A stretch of 64,000 nucleotides of DNA from Prostheceraeus crozeri. Its lineage: Eukaryota > Platyhelminthes > Polycladida > Euryleptidae. Positions within the stretch are counted from its first letter, which is position 1. The number at the start of each line of letters is the position of its first letter. A program made the translations under genes and the position numbers. Location of the stretch: NCBI GenBank assembly GCA_907163375.1, contig CAJQUW010011534.1:124001-188000 (forward strand), read 5' to 3'. Shown in pieces: positions 45,060 to 57,672 of this stretch. Under the pieces are notes generated by a model that was given only the letters and a program-made list of their open reading frames with translations, was not told where the DNA came from and ran no database searches.

Positions 45060-47610
45060 AAACAGCATCGATTCTTTGATACGAAATTGAAACATGCTAC
45101 TTTGAGCGAAATTTCATTGTGATTATCGCAATTCTAGATAACAATCCCTCGTTACGTGCTTATTACAGAATTTCATTCATATAACTAATTAATACAACTT
45201 TGCCTGTATTTCTGGTATATTATGGTTTGGAGGGGGTCGTTCAGGATCCATCCTTACTGAGAAGTATCACATTTAAACCATCTAAGACAGCACGTAGAAA
45301 TGTGAGGTGTTCCTTAGAAAACACAAAAACAGATCTGGATATGGCTGAAGTCTTGTTGAATCTACGCCGAACCGAATGAAAGCAAATGGGTGCTGGGTGA
45401 TACATTGAATATGTTAGGCCTGCATAGCAAAAAGTATGGTACTTTATATTCTGCCTTCTATTTTGTTGCATGCGAAAAATGTAATTCATTTAAAAGTAGA
45501 CCTACAGAAATTGTTGCATATCAATTTTGATTGCAGGATATTACTAAGGATCATAGTTGTTTATTTCGACGCTCAATGCACGAGAAGAAAGCCCTTCACA
45601 TAAATTTCTATTACTTATGCAAATACAATGGCATCATACATATTATTCTGATTAATTTCCTATCGGATCTTTCCGCAAAAATTGACAATTCAATCGTCCT
45701 CAGGTGAATTGATATCACAGGAATGAGAATGTATTAACGAAGACACCAGCGGAAATTCATATTTCAAGAAGCCCTGAATAGAAAAAAGGACCTTTTATGT
45801 AGACTTATTAAGGCCCCGCGGAAAATTCTCATCCCTGATATCGAATACGGATGCGATTCGCATATCAATTGTCCACAGGGGCCTTGTGGAAATTTCTTAG
45901 TCACCATCGAGAGCACCCAAATTGAGCAAAATAGACTGTGCTAAAACATTAATGATAATAATAATTGATCCCAACCATCTTACCTCACATCAAGCTGCAA
46001 TGTCAAACGATATCCCACTTATTTGGTGACCACACTATTGAGCGCTGATGTTGGCTTCATACAATTTCCACTTCAAGTGATAGGCATGCCGAGAAACTTG
46101 GACGTAGTCGTATTTCGATGGGTTGCGCTTGAACAATTCTTTTACGTCAGGTAGCAAACCACATTGAAGTCCAACTTTACTTTATTGAGTCGCTCACACT
46201 CCGAACTCTGATCAGAGGTGATAACCAAAATAGTTATGTGATTAATCAAAGAATTCTGAGGGGTTCGGAAAAATTTTGTGCAATAGCTGCTTCAAAAGTT
46301 GTTTTCGCATGTAGCATCAATTTTCAGGTTTTTACTAACACCCCAGATGTAGATTCAAAAAATTGATTAGATATTAGATGTAGCCTAATACAAGAGCAGC
46401 ATAAGTTGTTTCGATTTCATTACAAATACGTGCATCCCCTACGTATGAACGCATACATTTATTGATTCATTCATTCATTCAGGGTTTTCTTACACAAAAG
46501 GTAGAAAAGGCATCACTAACGTGTAGCCTCAACAATATAAATTCAAAATGCTCGCAACTTTTAGTCACTTAACAGACTGTCCTTGAAATTAAGTTGATAT
46601 TCACTTGAAACCAGTGATTCGGAGTATCATGCACATCGCCTTCTTTCTGATTACTGATGTGTATGCTGCCATGAGATTACCAGCACTACAATAACAATGG
46701 TCAGAAAAATTTGCAGTGGGCAAAATGATTTGAAATAAAGAAGAAATAACGTATTAAGAGATATAATAGGAGAAATGAGAAACAATTTCGGAATTCTGAT
46801 TCGGTCAACAGCTCTTAGAAGGTCTGATAAACTGTCCAAGGTAGGGAATATCTTGTACGAAACTAAACATACTTCATACCATTGAGAAAAACTCGCCCTA
46901 CCCACTTTATTTTTATCAATTTTTGGACGATTTACCAGACCCAGCAAAAGTTTTGGATGATTTAAGGACTTAATGGAAACTTATAGTGCCTGGGCTACAA
47001 ACACACGCACTAAAAATCAAGGCATGAAAAATTATGCGAGAATATTTGAATTGGCATCCGAATCGACTGCGATAAGACTTATTACATGGTTTGAAGCAGA
47101 TACGAAAATCTTCATTTTGCTAGCTGGACGTCTGAAAATGGGAAAATGCACCCCAGATTCCTCTCATCAATACTAGGGTCGAATGAGTCACACATTACAT
47201 TTATATTTGATGCTGACGTTTACTCATGAAGTAATCATGTGGTCACCATTCACCAATTAATGTCCATTAAATCGTTATTAAAGTAAAATTTCTCGCTTAA
47301 GTCAAATAAATGCTTGATGTGTATTTCATCATCACTGATTATAATTATTTAATCACTTACTTTAATTTTTTCAAAGTTAGGTCAACAGTCAATGACATCT
47401 GCAAATTCTTCGAGAATTATTAGCGTTAAAGCTGGAATGTCGACATACCTTGTCTCGTAAAATATTCCAGTAAGACCTTCTTACATCACAGCGTAAGTGA
47501 AGGTTTATCTTCTTGAAACTGCCGGTCAACCACTTTGACTACGAAAGGCATCCGAGGTCACCTGACTTTTGCCTCTCGACTCCTGACTTTGGGGATATCT
47601 CTAGGGCGAA
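45060..47610. other. No gene seen
   Basis: AT-rich, no recognised genes or repeats. Confidence 0.4.
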
Positions 47611-47619
47611 GTGCGCAAG

Positions 47620-48085
47620 AGAAGCTCCCATACGATTGAAGACCTACAAATAGATTGAAGACCGCCCAATGTATCCTTAGTCTTCCTGTAAGAGATTTCA
47701 TTTCAAGGCACCCAGCCGAAATGAACCGCATCTAACTTGGAGGGATAGCTTTCTTCACCATCAATACCATGCCCTCAGCAACCATCAGATTAAGCGCCTT
47801 TCCCAGCACACCAGACACCCTCCACCCCACTCTGTCGAAGACTAAGTTCGAATCCAAAACCAAACAGGACTGCATCTCACAAAGTGGGACAAGACGAGCA
47901 TCATCATCGAAGTGCGTTAATTTTTCCAATACGAAATGAGCGTGGATGGATCAGGTGACGTGATTCTTCGCAGCCACAAATTTCTCAGGAATACCACGTG
48001 ACATGATATTATCTCACCTACGATCGGAATCAGAACCATCGCACCATCCAAGGACAAGACCCATTACAGCGACAGTCACAAACTT
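47620..48085 (+). mobile_element. Ty3/gypsy-type retrotransposon, integrase C-terminal fragment
   Basis: Decayed pieces of the end of a gypsy-type pol protein: AQCILSLPVRDFISRHPAEM, VRIQNQTGLHLTKWDKTSII and SVDGSGDVILRSHKFLRKYH, the pattern that follows the integrase core in many Ty3/gypsy elements of invertebrates. Several stops and frame changes; no LTRs or other domains found nearby. Confidence 0.7.
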
Positions 48086-48089
48086 CCAA

Positions 48090-49185
48090 TACCTGTACCT
48101 ACTGCATTCATCGCGCCTGCACCTGCTAGCGGACCTCATGACACCTACATGCTGCTGTTCTCTCCAGAAAATCAACCGACGCCAATTAATCGTGATTCCA
48201 ACACTTCTGAACAGCCGTCTCTGAACACTTTCGAATTCAACCAACCTCCACTGACCGCAGTGATGAAACTGGATAGCATTGTCTCTCTGCCAAACCTCTC
48301 TTGCCCCTACCTCGCGTCATATAAGGTGAATATAAGGTCATATAAGCAATCATATAAGGTGAGAAGGATGATGACCCCTCATTATTGATACCATTATCTG
48401 AATCTCGCGTGATTCGTCCCCACAAGTCACTTTTTCAAACGCATACTGGATTACTTTCATGCACTTATCAGCCTTATCTCTCCCGACAACGACAACACCT
48501 TGCTATTGCAAACCCAACTGCTTCATTAATGTCAATGATGCTTGCATGACATGATTCTGCATACTTCAGTGACTCATGCATGGCAATGATTCCATGCTTT
48601 TGCTAATCGTAGTGTAGGGTAATGGTTTCCTATCTTACAGAGGCATTGAGCACTGTGCATGGTCAATGTCCAAGTAGAAGCCTTAGTTAAACAAAAACTT
48701 TTTAAGTTATTTGATTATCAACGTCTGACTCTATGTTATGTGACTCCGATTCATCGATCATTGACTTACATTCTCTCCTGTATGTCAGCTTGGGACCACT
48801 TCCATTCAATGCTGGTTGATAACTGTTAGCCGTGAGGGAATGGATTCACTTATAAACATATAGAACTCAAGACCGTATACACACGTGATGGAAGACGTCG
48901 AACAAGATGACATCTAGGAATCTCCATCCGCCGAGCGAAGGAACAAGCCTTGAATCGACCCTCTCGGATACGAATGATGAAAATCGCGGCCTCAACACCT
49001 CATAGGCAAGAAATATTGGCAGGCATGACAAACAATAAATGAAGTAAATAAATCACTTCTACAGCGAATGCTTGCTCAATCCCAGCAGTAGTTTGTGCTT
49101 TCTTATTTCTCCTGCTTTGTCTGATAAGAAAATGCCGCTCCGGCTAAATGGAAAGCAAAGCCTTGATATTTTAACGTCACTTCTC
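48090..49185. other. No gene seen
   Basis: The left part may include untranslated sequence of the gypsy relic; otherwise nothing recognised. Confidence 0.4.
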
Positions 49186-49189
49186 CCCA

Positions 49190-49354
49190 TACTTGGCAAT
49201 TGGACGGTGCTGATATAGTCAGACTTTTCTGAAACGTTGTAGTAGTTTTAGTTCGGATACCCTTTCTGCCGACTTTTAGTGACACTTTCAGAGCTCGACC
49301 TCTGGACCAAAAGATAGCCAGGCCAAGCACTTAACCACTGTGCCACGGAGACCA
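49190..49354 (-). mobile_element. tRNA-derived SINE, copy 2
   Basis: Minus strand starts GGTCTCCGTGGCACAGTGGT (good box A), then AGAGGTCGAGCTC (box B-like), then the shared body GTCGGCAGAAAGGGTATC. Homologous to the copy at 13855-14020; this one has the better promoter. Confidence 0.7.
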
Positions 49355-49474
49355 CCTAAAAGGAAGCTTAATTGAAAGTGGTACCATGATATCCTGAACA
49401 GTAAGTAGGCCCATCAGAAACATAGTTAGCAGTAGGAGTCTATGTTGTCCTATCTCAACAAGAGATAGATATAG

Positions 49475-52043
49475 CAGGGTTCGTACGGCTTCCAGGAGGC
49501 AAAATTCACAAACTTTCACAAACCTCTTATTCGAAAATATGGTTAGATGCTATTTTCGGCAAAAGAAGACCACCCTCCCACAATTCAGCTGCAACAGACT
49601 TGCCGACTTATTATTGAAACTTATGCCAACATTCCACTGATTGCAACTCGATTCATTTCATATATTGACCCACTATGAGAAAAATACTGAAGTAAGAAAT
49701 CCTGCGTGCATATGTGACTTAGTACATTCAAAACATATTGAGACATGTGATATTTGATGACAGAAGAACAAAGAACAACTGACACTATCTAATAGAAAAA
49801 CAAGCATTAAAAACGCAGATATAAAGCAACTAATCACCTCTAAAGCCAATTGATCAGACCATCTCGATTTTTTATAAAGGAAATAATAGCAAACAACAAT
49901 ATATATGCTTGCTCTTAAATAATTTGACGTCATAAGTGAGATCGATACTTGCTGTTAGAAAAACATGCATTAGAAGTTTTAGAAATAAAACAATCTTACG
50001 ATAAAACAAAAGATTTGGCTACATCAAAACTGTTTCGTTTGACGAGCTCAATTACAAAAATGAAACTTACAATAGTAATATCAATAATACAAGCTAATAA
50101 TAATCTATGTCCAAGTATTAAATTACTCAATTGCAGCAGAACAATTGCAAATGGGTTGAATTTTCAAGACTAAGTACCACTAGATAAGCAGAATAAATCA
50201 TTTCCATTTTTTTAAAATGATTTAATTCTTCATCTCTCCCTCCTACCCATTAGCTCCTCGACGCAATGCGTTTGACTGCATCAAAAGTTGCATACTTTTC
50301 TGAGCTTAGGATTTCATTACTTCGCTGACAGTCCATGACCGCAACAGTTATTGGTAATGTGCGAGCATCTGCATATAGTTCAAATAGTGTGGCAGAGCAA
50401 ATGCATTTTAGGATTAGAAGTAGATCACTATTTTGAGATTTTCATGTTATGCTACCATGAACAATTTATGGTTCAATTAAATGTCAGCAGAAAGCGGTCC
50501 CTTTCTTTCTTTCTAGATCCTGGAGTGCTCGAGTGATGGTCTTTTTCTGTTCGATAAGCAAAGTTCTTTCCACAACTTCGCTCCGGAACACTTACTGGAG
50601 TTCTGATGCTCTCTTAGTTCTGAATTTCCACCATGATTCTCCTCCGTCATTTGAATGGCCAGTTTCCTTTTCGACATTTCGTCATGAGAGGCTTCATTTT
50701 CAGGTTTTCTTTTCACAGCAATCTCTTCCATTTGTCTTCCAACCTCTTGCAATCTTCTCTTCAAATATTGCACTGTACTTTAGAGAAGATTATTTGACTG
50801 AAAGTATCTATGAATCGGTGATTTTGTTGTTCATAAATCTGCCTGCCTGAGTGCATGAGTCTCTGATAAGGCTGAACGACACAAGCACCTCTTCGCACAG
50901 GGAGCCCCTGTGAACATGTACGATGGCTTTTTTCAGAGAAAAGCCTGATTCAGGGACTGCATTACCGTAACTAAGAAGCACTACTATTGGATTTGATATA
51001 CACAGGCTGTACTTTGGATTTCCGGACTCGTTTATGATTTCTGTAACTTTTCCAATTATTACTCGATTCTCCTTCGTCCTGATGATTCGTCAGAGAGATA
51101 ATCCAGATTATGTTCTTCGTAAACTCCTTTTCAGTATGAACTTCCAGGCATTCCTCAAAATTCATTTTGTGACATAGAAGAGCAATGAAACGACGAAATG
51201 TTGGTATTAAGCTGACAGAGTCCTCACGTCATCCTATCTTTTGATCCAGTTCATGATTGTTCAATCACACGTGGGAATGTAGTGTTCAAAACAGACTTCA
51301 GTTAGAGTTATGAAACAGAATATTCAGGATAGCGATTTCGGATCACGACGGCTATCCGGGTGAAGCATGGTTGCGTCTTCCCACACCATGAATCAAAGGA
51401 AAGCATGTTGCTGACAGCTACTACGAAGATATCAACACAGATATATTTGAATTTCCCCACGTCATTATCACAAAATTCATTTCAATAAATGTGACATGGA
51501 TTTCGTTCCAACACCGTGTTCGTGGTAGACTTTCTACTTTTAGACTTTGTTGTAGCAATTTTTGAGTAGGCCTATTTCAATTTTTGACTAACTGCTCGAC
51601 GTCCGATTCATCAAGTGTTTTCACAATTTTCTTGAAACAGATGTTTGTGCAATGGACATGATACCAGTTTGGAGATCTTGATTCCAAGCTTAAATTTAAA
51701 TTGCTTTCTCGATACTGATCCAAAGGACGTTCTACCGTTTGGCCAGCTCATCCCCAATTCACTTGATAAACTATTTCATGAATTTCCGAACATTTTCCGT
51801 AAAACCATATTTCATGATTTTTTGATGATTTTGTCACGAACCTTCGAATTTTACGACACTGGGAGGCCTGGCTCCGTGACATTTAGAATCCTGAAAGCAA
51901 ATCATCTGCAGAAATTTAACTTCGCTACTCCAAAATTCACAAACTTTTCTGAAAAATCGTGAAATTCACCAACTTTCAAAGGCCTTGAACTTTTTTTTCA
52001 AAATTCACAAACTTTTAGACTTTCACAAACCGTACGAACCCTG
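49475..52043. mobile_element. 2.57-kb DNA element, 14-bp perfect terminal repeats, 5-bp target duplication
   Basis: Both ends begin CAGGGTTCGTACGG (the right end as reverse complement), flanked by TATAG at 49470-49474 and 52044-52048. Subterminal TTCACAAACTTT motifs are repeated near both ends, as transposase-binding sites often are. Minus-strand frames at 50513-50773 and 50971-51165 lie inside. A 5-bp duplication with CAG-type ends would suit an atypical hAT or an unclassified DNA transposon. Confidence 0.8.
50513..50773 (-). CDS. Unidentified charged frame inside the 2.57-kb element
   Basis: 86 codons rich in Lys, Glu and Arg, including LKRRLQEVGRQMEEIAVKRK, with coiled-coil character at the N-terminal third. 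A splice-acceptor-like AAAGTACAG lies just upstream. A second charged minus frame lies at 50971-51165. They may be remnants of the element's own gene; not recognised. Confidence 0.25.
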   Translation of the reverse strand: MQYLKRRLQEVGRQMEEIAVKRKPENEASHDEMSKRKLAIQMTEENHGGNSELREHQNSSKCSGAKLWKELCLSNRKRPSLEHSRI

Positions 52044-52925
52044 TATAGGAGAGAAGCTACGAGAAATAACAATGTAGGGTTCTTTGTAGATTCATGATTG
52101 GGATGAGTGACAAACTATGTTACCGCATCAAATTTCTAATTTCAACAAAACGTAAGGTTAAGACATTGCCTAAATACTCAAAACAATTAGTCAAATGACC
52201 TACGGAACCTAAGCAATGTAAAAAGTTACCCTGTTTCTGGCAGATTACGTGCCAGTAATGCGATGGCATTTGATCTTGTCAGACAAACACTCAAACGTTG
52301 AACATTTGACGTCAAGATGTGTTATACGACGTAGTTTTCTGCATCGCAAAGCAGTCAGCGACTGCATGGATGCTTGTGATGGCCTGACCTCCCCACGTCC
52401 CGTACACAGACACTGACAGAGGTATACAGCGCCAGTTCTGTCGTTCACACGCATATCCATTCATCCCCCTCTTTCTGTCCTCAGCATCAGCAAGACATTC
52501 ACGCATCGCAGCATGAAGAAATAAGCTTTCGAAAAATGTGCAACCGAAGATCATTTTAGGAATAAGAGAATCTATATTTCACAATCTCATGCATTTTCCA
52601 ACAGCAGTGACTAATAAAACAACTTCTTTTAAAATCTTCATAACATTTACGGTCAGTTGTTCGTTAGGAACCTCAATAGGTCCTAGGACCTCAACGGTCA
52701 ATAGGAACTTCCGTAACGACGTCACGTTAGCTCTTATAAAAACAAGAGAAAAGCAGTTGGTCTGTTATGCTAATGCTCAGTATCGGTATTATTGATGAAT
52801 ACTTTGTAGGCTAATGATAAAATGTCTATAATAGTAATCAGCAAAATGCTTGTCTAGTAGTCCTATCAGGCCTGTCACTGGATCAGAGCATCAGGAGGTG
52901 CGGATTAAGAGTCAAGTGGGCGATA

Positions 52926-53231
52926 CACCGGGTGTCCCAAAAGTCGCACAAAACTTTGAAAGGCTGTCATTTGCTTCAATTCAATCATATTCACATGCAA
53001 TATGTTTTAAAGGTACCTCAGATTGGGAAATTTGAGGTAGAATATTTGTTTTTATACAATCAAAACTTAATTGCCATTTTTTGGCTTAGATTTCAATAGC
53101 TAAAACCATGTATATCGATAAGTAAAAAAATACTGATTGCAAATAAACATTTAAAAAATGTTTGAATATGATTGAATTGAAGCAAATGACAGCCTTTTTA
53201 AGTTTTGCGTAACTTTTGGGACACTCGGTAT
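52926..53231. mobile_element. 306-bp MITE with ~70-bp inverted repeats and TA target
   Basis: Left end CACCGGGTGTCCCAAAAGTC, right end (reverse complement) ATACCGAGTGTCCCAAAAGT. The arms continue with the shared AGGCTGTCATTTGCTTCAAT. Flanked by TA at 52924-52925 and 53232-53233. Typical of non-autonomous Tc1/mariner derivatives. Confidence 0.85.
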
Positions 53232-53239
53232 TACCATTA

Positions 53240-53870
53240 AATAAAAAATGTCTCATGCTCAATGCACCCTGTAACCTTTTCTTTGCAACAAGCAATGTGA
53301 AAGGTGAGAACAACAAACAACTACTGATTCTACGTTTTTTGTGCGATATGCTTTATCATCCACTGTTAACATCGAGAATGCGATTGCATAAGCAGTACTG
53401 AGCTATATACAATTACACAGACTACGAGTTACGGGTCATAAACTGGTCGCCGATAATGGGTACTTTTATAGCTCCGAAACTTCCTTGATGAACAACCGAT
53501 TTACGGCCATCACTCGAAAATAAATGTAGAAGGCGAAAGCCATAATTTTATTTGGTCTTCTTGTGTAAAGATACAGATAATATTCGATACAGTTGTTCTG
53601 AATGGACAGTTTATCGTGCGCGTAGGTCTACTCTACAGACCTATACTACAAGACTATTATGTAAATGTTGATCAATACGCTGATTGAATTTGTTATTCTT
53701 GAGTTTCTTGATTTTTTTTCTCTGCAGATCATCAGGTCAAATATACAGTAGTTATATTTCCTCATCGGCCTGACAAATATTGTTAATTCAAGTGCTTCAG
53801 CAAGTGTCATCGAAGGCCGCAACAGCTGGAAGTAGATGAAATCAATGAAGGATCCCTCTTGGATGCACTA
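53240..53870. other. No gene seen
   Basis: No recognised features. Confidence 0.4.
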
Positions 53871-53898
53871 CCACCACCAGCCCAAAGGATACTCGTGC

Positions 53899-54565
53899 TG
53901 ACCACTCGTGGCAAACAGGCACAGATTTTTAAATACATCCCTGCCAAACAAAGGATTATTAGTTGAATTCTTATCATAGACTAAATTAGCCGCCAGCTCA
54001 AAACTGTGCCTGTTTGCCACGAGTGGTCAATTTTTATTTAATGACCAAATGTTTAAGCAGATAGATGGTGTAAGTATGGGTTCCCCCCCTTGCTCCTACA
54101 CTCGCAAATCTATTTTTGTCACATAAGGAACAAAATTGGATGAATGAAGAATGCAGTCCACTTTATTACGCAAGATATGTAGATGATTGCATTTGCGTTT
54201 TTGATGATATAAAGAAAGTAGAACGGTTTCACCAATTTTTAAATAGACAACACAAAAATTTAAAATTTACTGTAGATATTGGAGGCAATAGTATAGCATT
54301 CTTGGATGTTAAAATAAATATTACGAATAATTTGGAAACTAGCATCTTTAGAAAAGAAACGTTCACAAATGTGCTATTAAATTTTGAAGCAAACTGTCCA
54401 AGAGCGTGGCATCGGGGTCTGGTTATTGGAATTCTGAGTAGAGCATATACGGTAGCCAGCAATTGGAATATATTTCATGATGAAATTGAGAAAATTCTGA
54501 AAATTTTTGAATGCAATGGTTTTGGGGTTAGGTTGTTTTTTATCAATGATAGCTTTTGCACTTGA
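53899..54565 (+). mobile_element. Penelope-like element RT fragment with inverted 5' segment
   Basis: Plus strand: LFATSG, FLFNDQMFKQIDGVSMGSP, a frameshift in a run of C, then LAPTLANLFLSHKEQNW, the catalytic YARYVDDCICVF, GNSIAFLDVKI, FRKETFTNVLLNFEANCP and RAYTVASNW. These motifs are diagnostic of Penelope-like reverse transcriptases (the RYVDD box, then FLDV, then LNFxxxCP). The upstream part, with NPLFGRDVFKNLCLFATSG, is encoded on the opposite strand at 53899-54004, joined through a 26-bp exact inverted repeat. Fragmentary and inactive. Confidence 0.85.
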
Positions 54566-54569
54566 ATTA

Positions 54570-57500
54570 TGTATTTTTGCTTTGCTTACTTTATGATTTT
54601 TTTCTTTTCATTGTTCATGATTAAGGCGCATGCCGAAATATTGAATATCTATATTGACTAAGATTATTTTCAGTCAATAAATTGCTTTTGATTGTCGTCA
54701 ATTTTTTTGATTTATCATCATTTAAGTATAGCCTTTAAAGAACATTAAAATGACTTTTTGAGACAATTAGGTCTCTTCATTGTTTCACTTACAAGAAATG
54801 AATGATCCTCTAGCTTTCTATTTATATTTTGTCATGCTTACTTTGACGTCAAGACACCACCTCAACGGTAGACATGGTGACATCAGTGAATGAAGCTACT
54901 TCGTACTTCTTTGATGACGAAGAATGAATGCTTTAACAATAGGTATTTGATGAAGTATTGGATAGTATTGGAAAATCAGCAAAATTCCCCAGCACGCCCT
55001 AATAATGCGTTTATCCTTGGCATATTAAAATTGATCATTCGGCAATAAGTCTACATTTTTTTACCGATCTTATGTGGTCTTATGTGACCAATTGTTGAAG
55101 TCACAACAGAAGCGTCAACATACAACGAGTGTCATGAGATCACCAGGTGTGTGTGCGATCTCTCTCTCTCTCTCTCAAAGGACAATAGAGGTCCGATGTC
55201 AACATCTCGGGAAAGACATCATCTCAGAATACAAACCAGTGAAGCTGTTCAGTGACGAAAGATGAAATGCAGCATGACAATTACATGCACGCACACAGGA
55301 GACTCATGAATTGAATTGGAAGGAATTTAATCTAAAACATAGAAGACTGACTGCAGTCACAGGAAACAGGTTTGACACACTTGATACAAGGCATCCACCA
55401 AAAATGTTCAGAGAAAACATCGAATTGGCTGATATTGTCCGAAATTGACTACGGTAGGAACAACTGTTTTGATCTGATTCAAATTTAATGCCGAGTTGCA
55501 TCATCCAGGAGAGTCCATTTTCAACTTTGGAGAACGACACATTTCCTCGAGAACAGGTTTTGGTGCTCCCCCCCCCCCACCAAAACTGCTCCTTCATTTC
55601 CGCAACTTGATGCTCTCTCACCGAAGTAATTATTTCTAGATATAGTAACTGCAACGTAGGCACACTTCAAATTCTTGAGCTATTTACGACGTGACATGAA
55701 GGACAAAAGTACATTTGATTTACTAAAACTGTGGCTGAACAAGTGACAAATGATGACTTCTTGATAATTGCAATGTTTTTTCGAACAAAATTTAATGTGT
55801 AGGAAAATAATTTAACAAATTCAATTCGTCCAACGTCCAATTTCGCTCCTGGCGTTAGTCCTTCTAACCTTTCGACCGAAGAACTGAAGCTGGAGAATTT
55901 GTAATTCCCTAATAGTCGTTCATTTGACCGATGTTAACCAAGTCAGAGTAACATGATGAGATCTGATGGTCCTCATCATTGGCATTGGTACATTTCAGAA
56001 AAATAGTGGCCATTACACAGGCTTAGTCGATAAAACGCCTTGCCAGGACACATTTCTGTTGTAAGATGCCACAAATTAATCAATTTAACAAGACAAATAC
56101 ATCATAGCAAGTCTCGACTCGTTGTTTTGTGTTGCAACGCCTAATTTCTTCTTGTCTGAGTTCTTGATACGTTTAGTGACTTCTGAAGTGAGGCAGTTTA
56201 CTAGCTGTGACTCAAAATCACAACTTAATGCTTATATTTGCTGAAGATGATATCCATTACCTACTTTTTTGTTGAGGCAATCCGTTTTACCAGGTCAAGC
56301 GAAGCAACAGCCTCCAAACAAACTGTCGACTCAGTGTAAGCCATACTACAATATTCAGCACTGTAAAATATGATCTGAGTCTACTGATGTTCTCTTCCCA
56401 TACTTTCTCAAGCACCTAGAGCGATTGTCATTCGACTTTGGCGTAGATTTCAAGGTTTCAAAATAACATTTGTATAACAACGAAATTCCACGAAGAATTT
56501 GGTTATGCACAAAATTGTATAGGTGTGACGAAATGACTTGATTTTCATAAGCATATTCTACCGAATACTCAAACCATCAACACAAATTTTTCTGTTGAAA
56601 TTCTGTAAGAGAGAGACTAATATTTTTTGTTGACAGAAAAACATTATTACATAGCTGTATACGGCACGACAGCGGATTGTATACGACATTAAATAATTGT
56701 AGATTCAAACACAGAATATAATATTTAAATATTGATATTCGCCATTGTCTGTGGTCTTTTAAGCAGTCATGCTACTCTAACATTTTCCTCTGACTTAACT
56801 GTATGCAAACTAGGTTGATGTTTATCAAAATTCATTCAAATGGATGCTCATGCAGTCTAAACATCCTCGAGAAAAACAAACGATGAAATTGAAACTCCTG
56901 GTGCAAAAGTGGCTGGTTGATGAAAGTGATACGCATGGTGATAGGCATAGAATAATTGGCTATAGATTCAAAGAATGAATGGAAATTGCTTCATTTCACA
57001 TCACAAAATGCAAATTGTTCTTCCATAGATAATAATAACTTTGGGTCTCTACTTAACAGATGCATCTACTCTTTGGAAAGTTATTACACAGGGACCGAAA
57101 CCGACTAAGAAGACAAGCTCACAAATTGAGTTAGGTTGTCAGAATTGAAACGATGTTTGAATGTACTAATGCTGTCAGCCAATGGCCATCAGTTCCATCT
57201 GAAACCTCTGACGTCAAACAAAGTTAGAAGAAAAGACTGATATTCGAAGGCCAGCTTCACACAATTGAATGGAAAAAGTGAAAACGAGAGATGTTTGCTA
57301 AAAACCCTTTTCACCAAGAGAAAGTCCCTGTTATAAATGAAAGAGTGTGGATATGTCCATAGAATGAGCAGCAGTAAAGATAGAGTGAAGTTCGTTTTCA
57401 TCCATGTTCGGTCCTCTACACAGTCTTTAATGCTCACATTGCGGGATGCATGATGAAATGCATGAATGACGTACACAATTAGATTCATGTAGATAAATGT

Positions 57501-57665
57501 GAGCTATCTACTCTATCATGGAATGCAATTTTTACAAATTATTGATCAATCTAATTCGCTGAACTTTTTTCAACATTTTAAGTTTGCGCACTCGAATTTG
57601 GTTAGTTCTGTTTTCAAAATAAATTTTTTTAAGAGATTTCTGAAGTTCTGTCTCCCTAGTTGTAT
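54570..57665. other. No gene seen
   Basis: 3.1 kb of AT-rich DNA. A (TC)n tract lies near 55160-55180 and a C/G-rich run near 55569-55580. A plus frame at 55074-55265 and a 119-codon minus frame at 55304-55663 show no recognised domain; the former ends in KLFSDER, faintly transposase-like. Confidence 0.4.
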
Positions 57666-57672
57666 ACAAACA

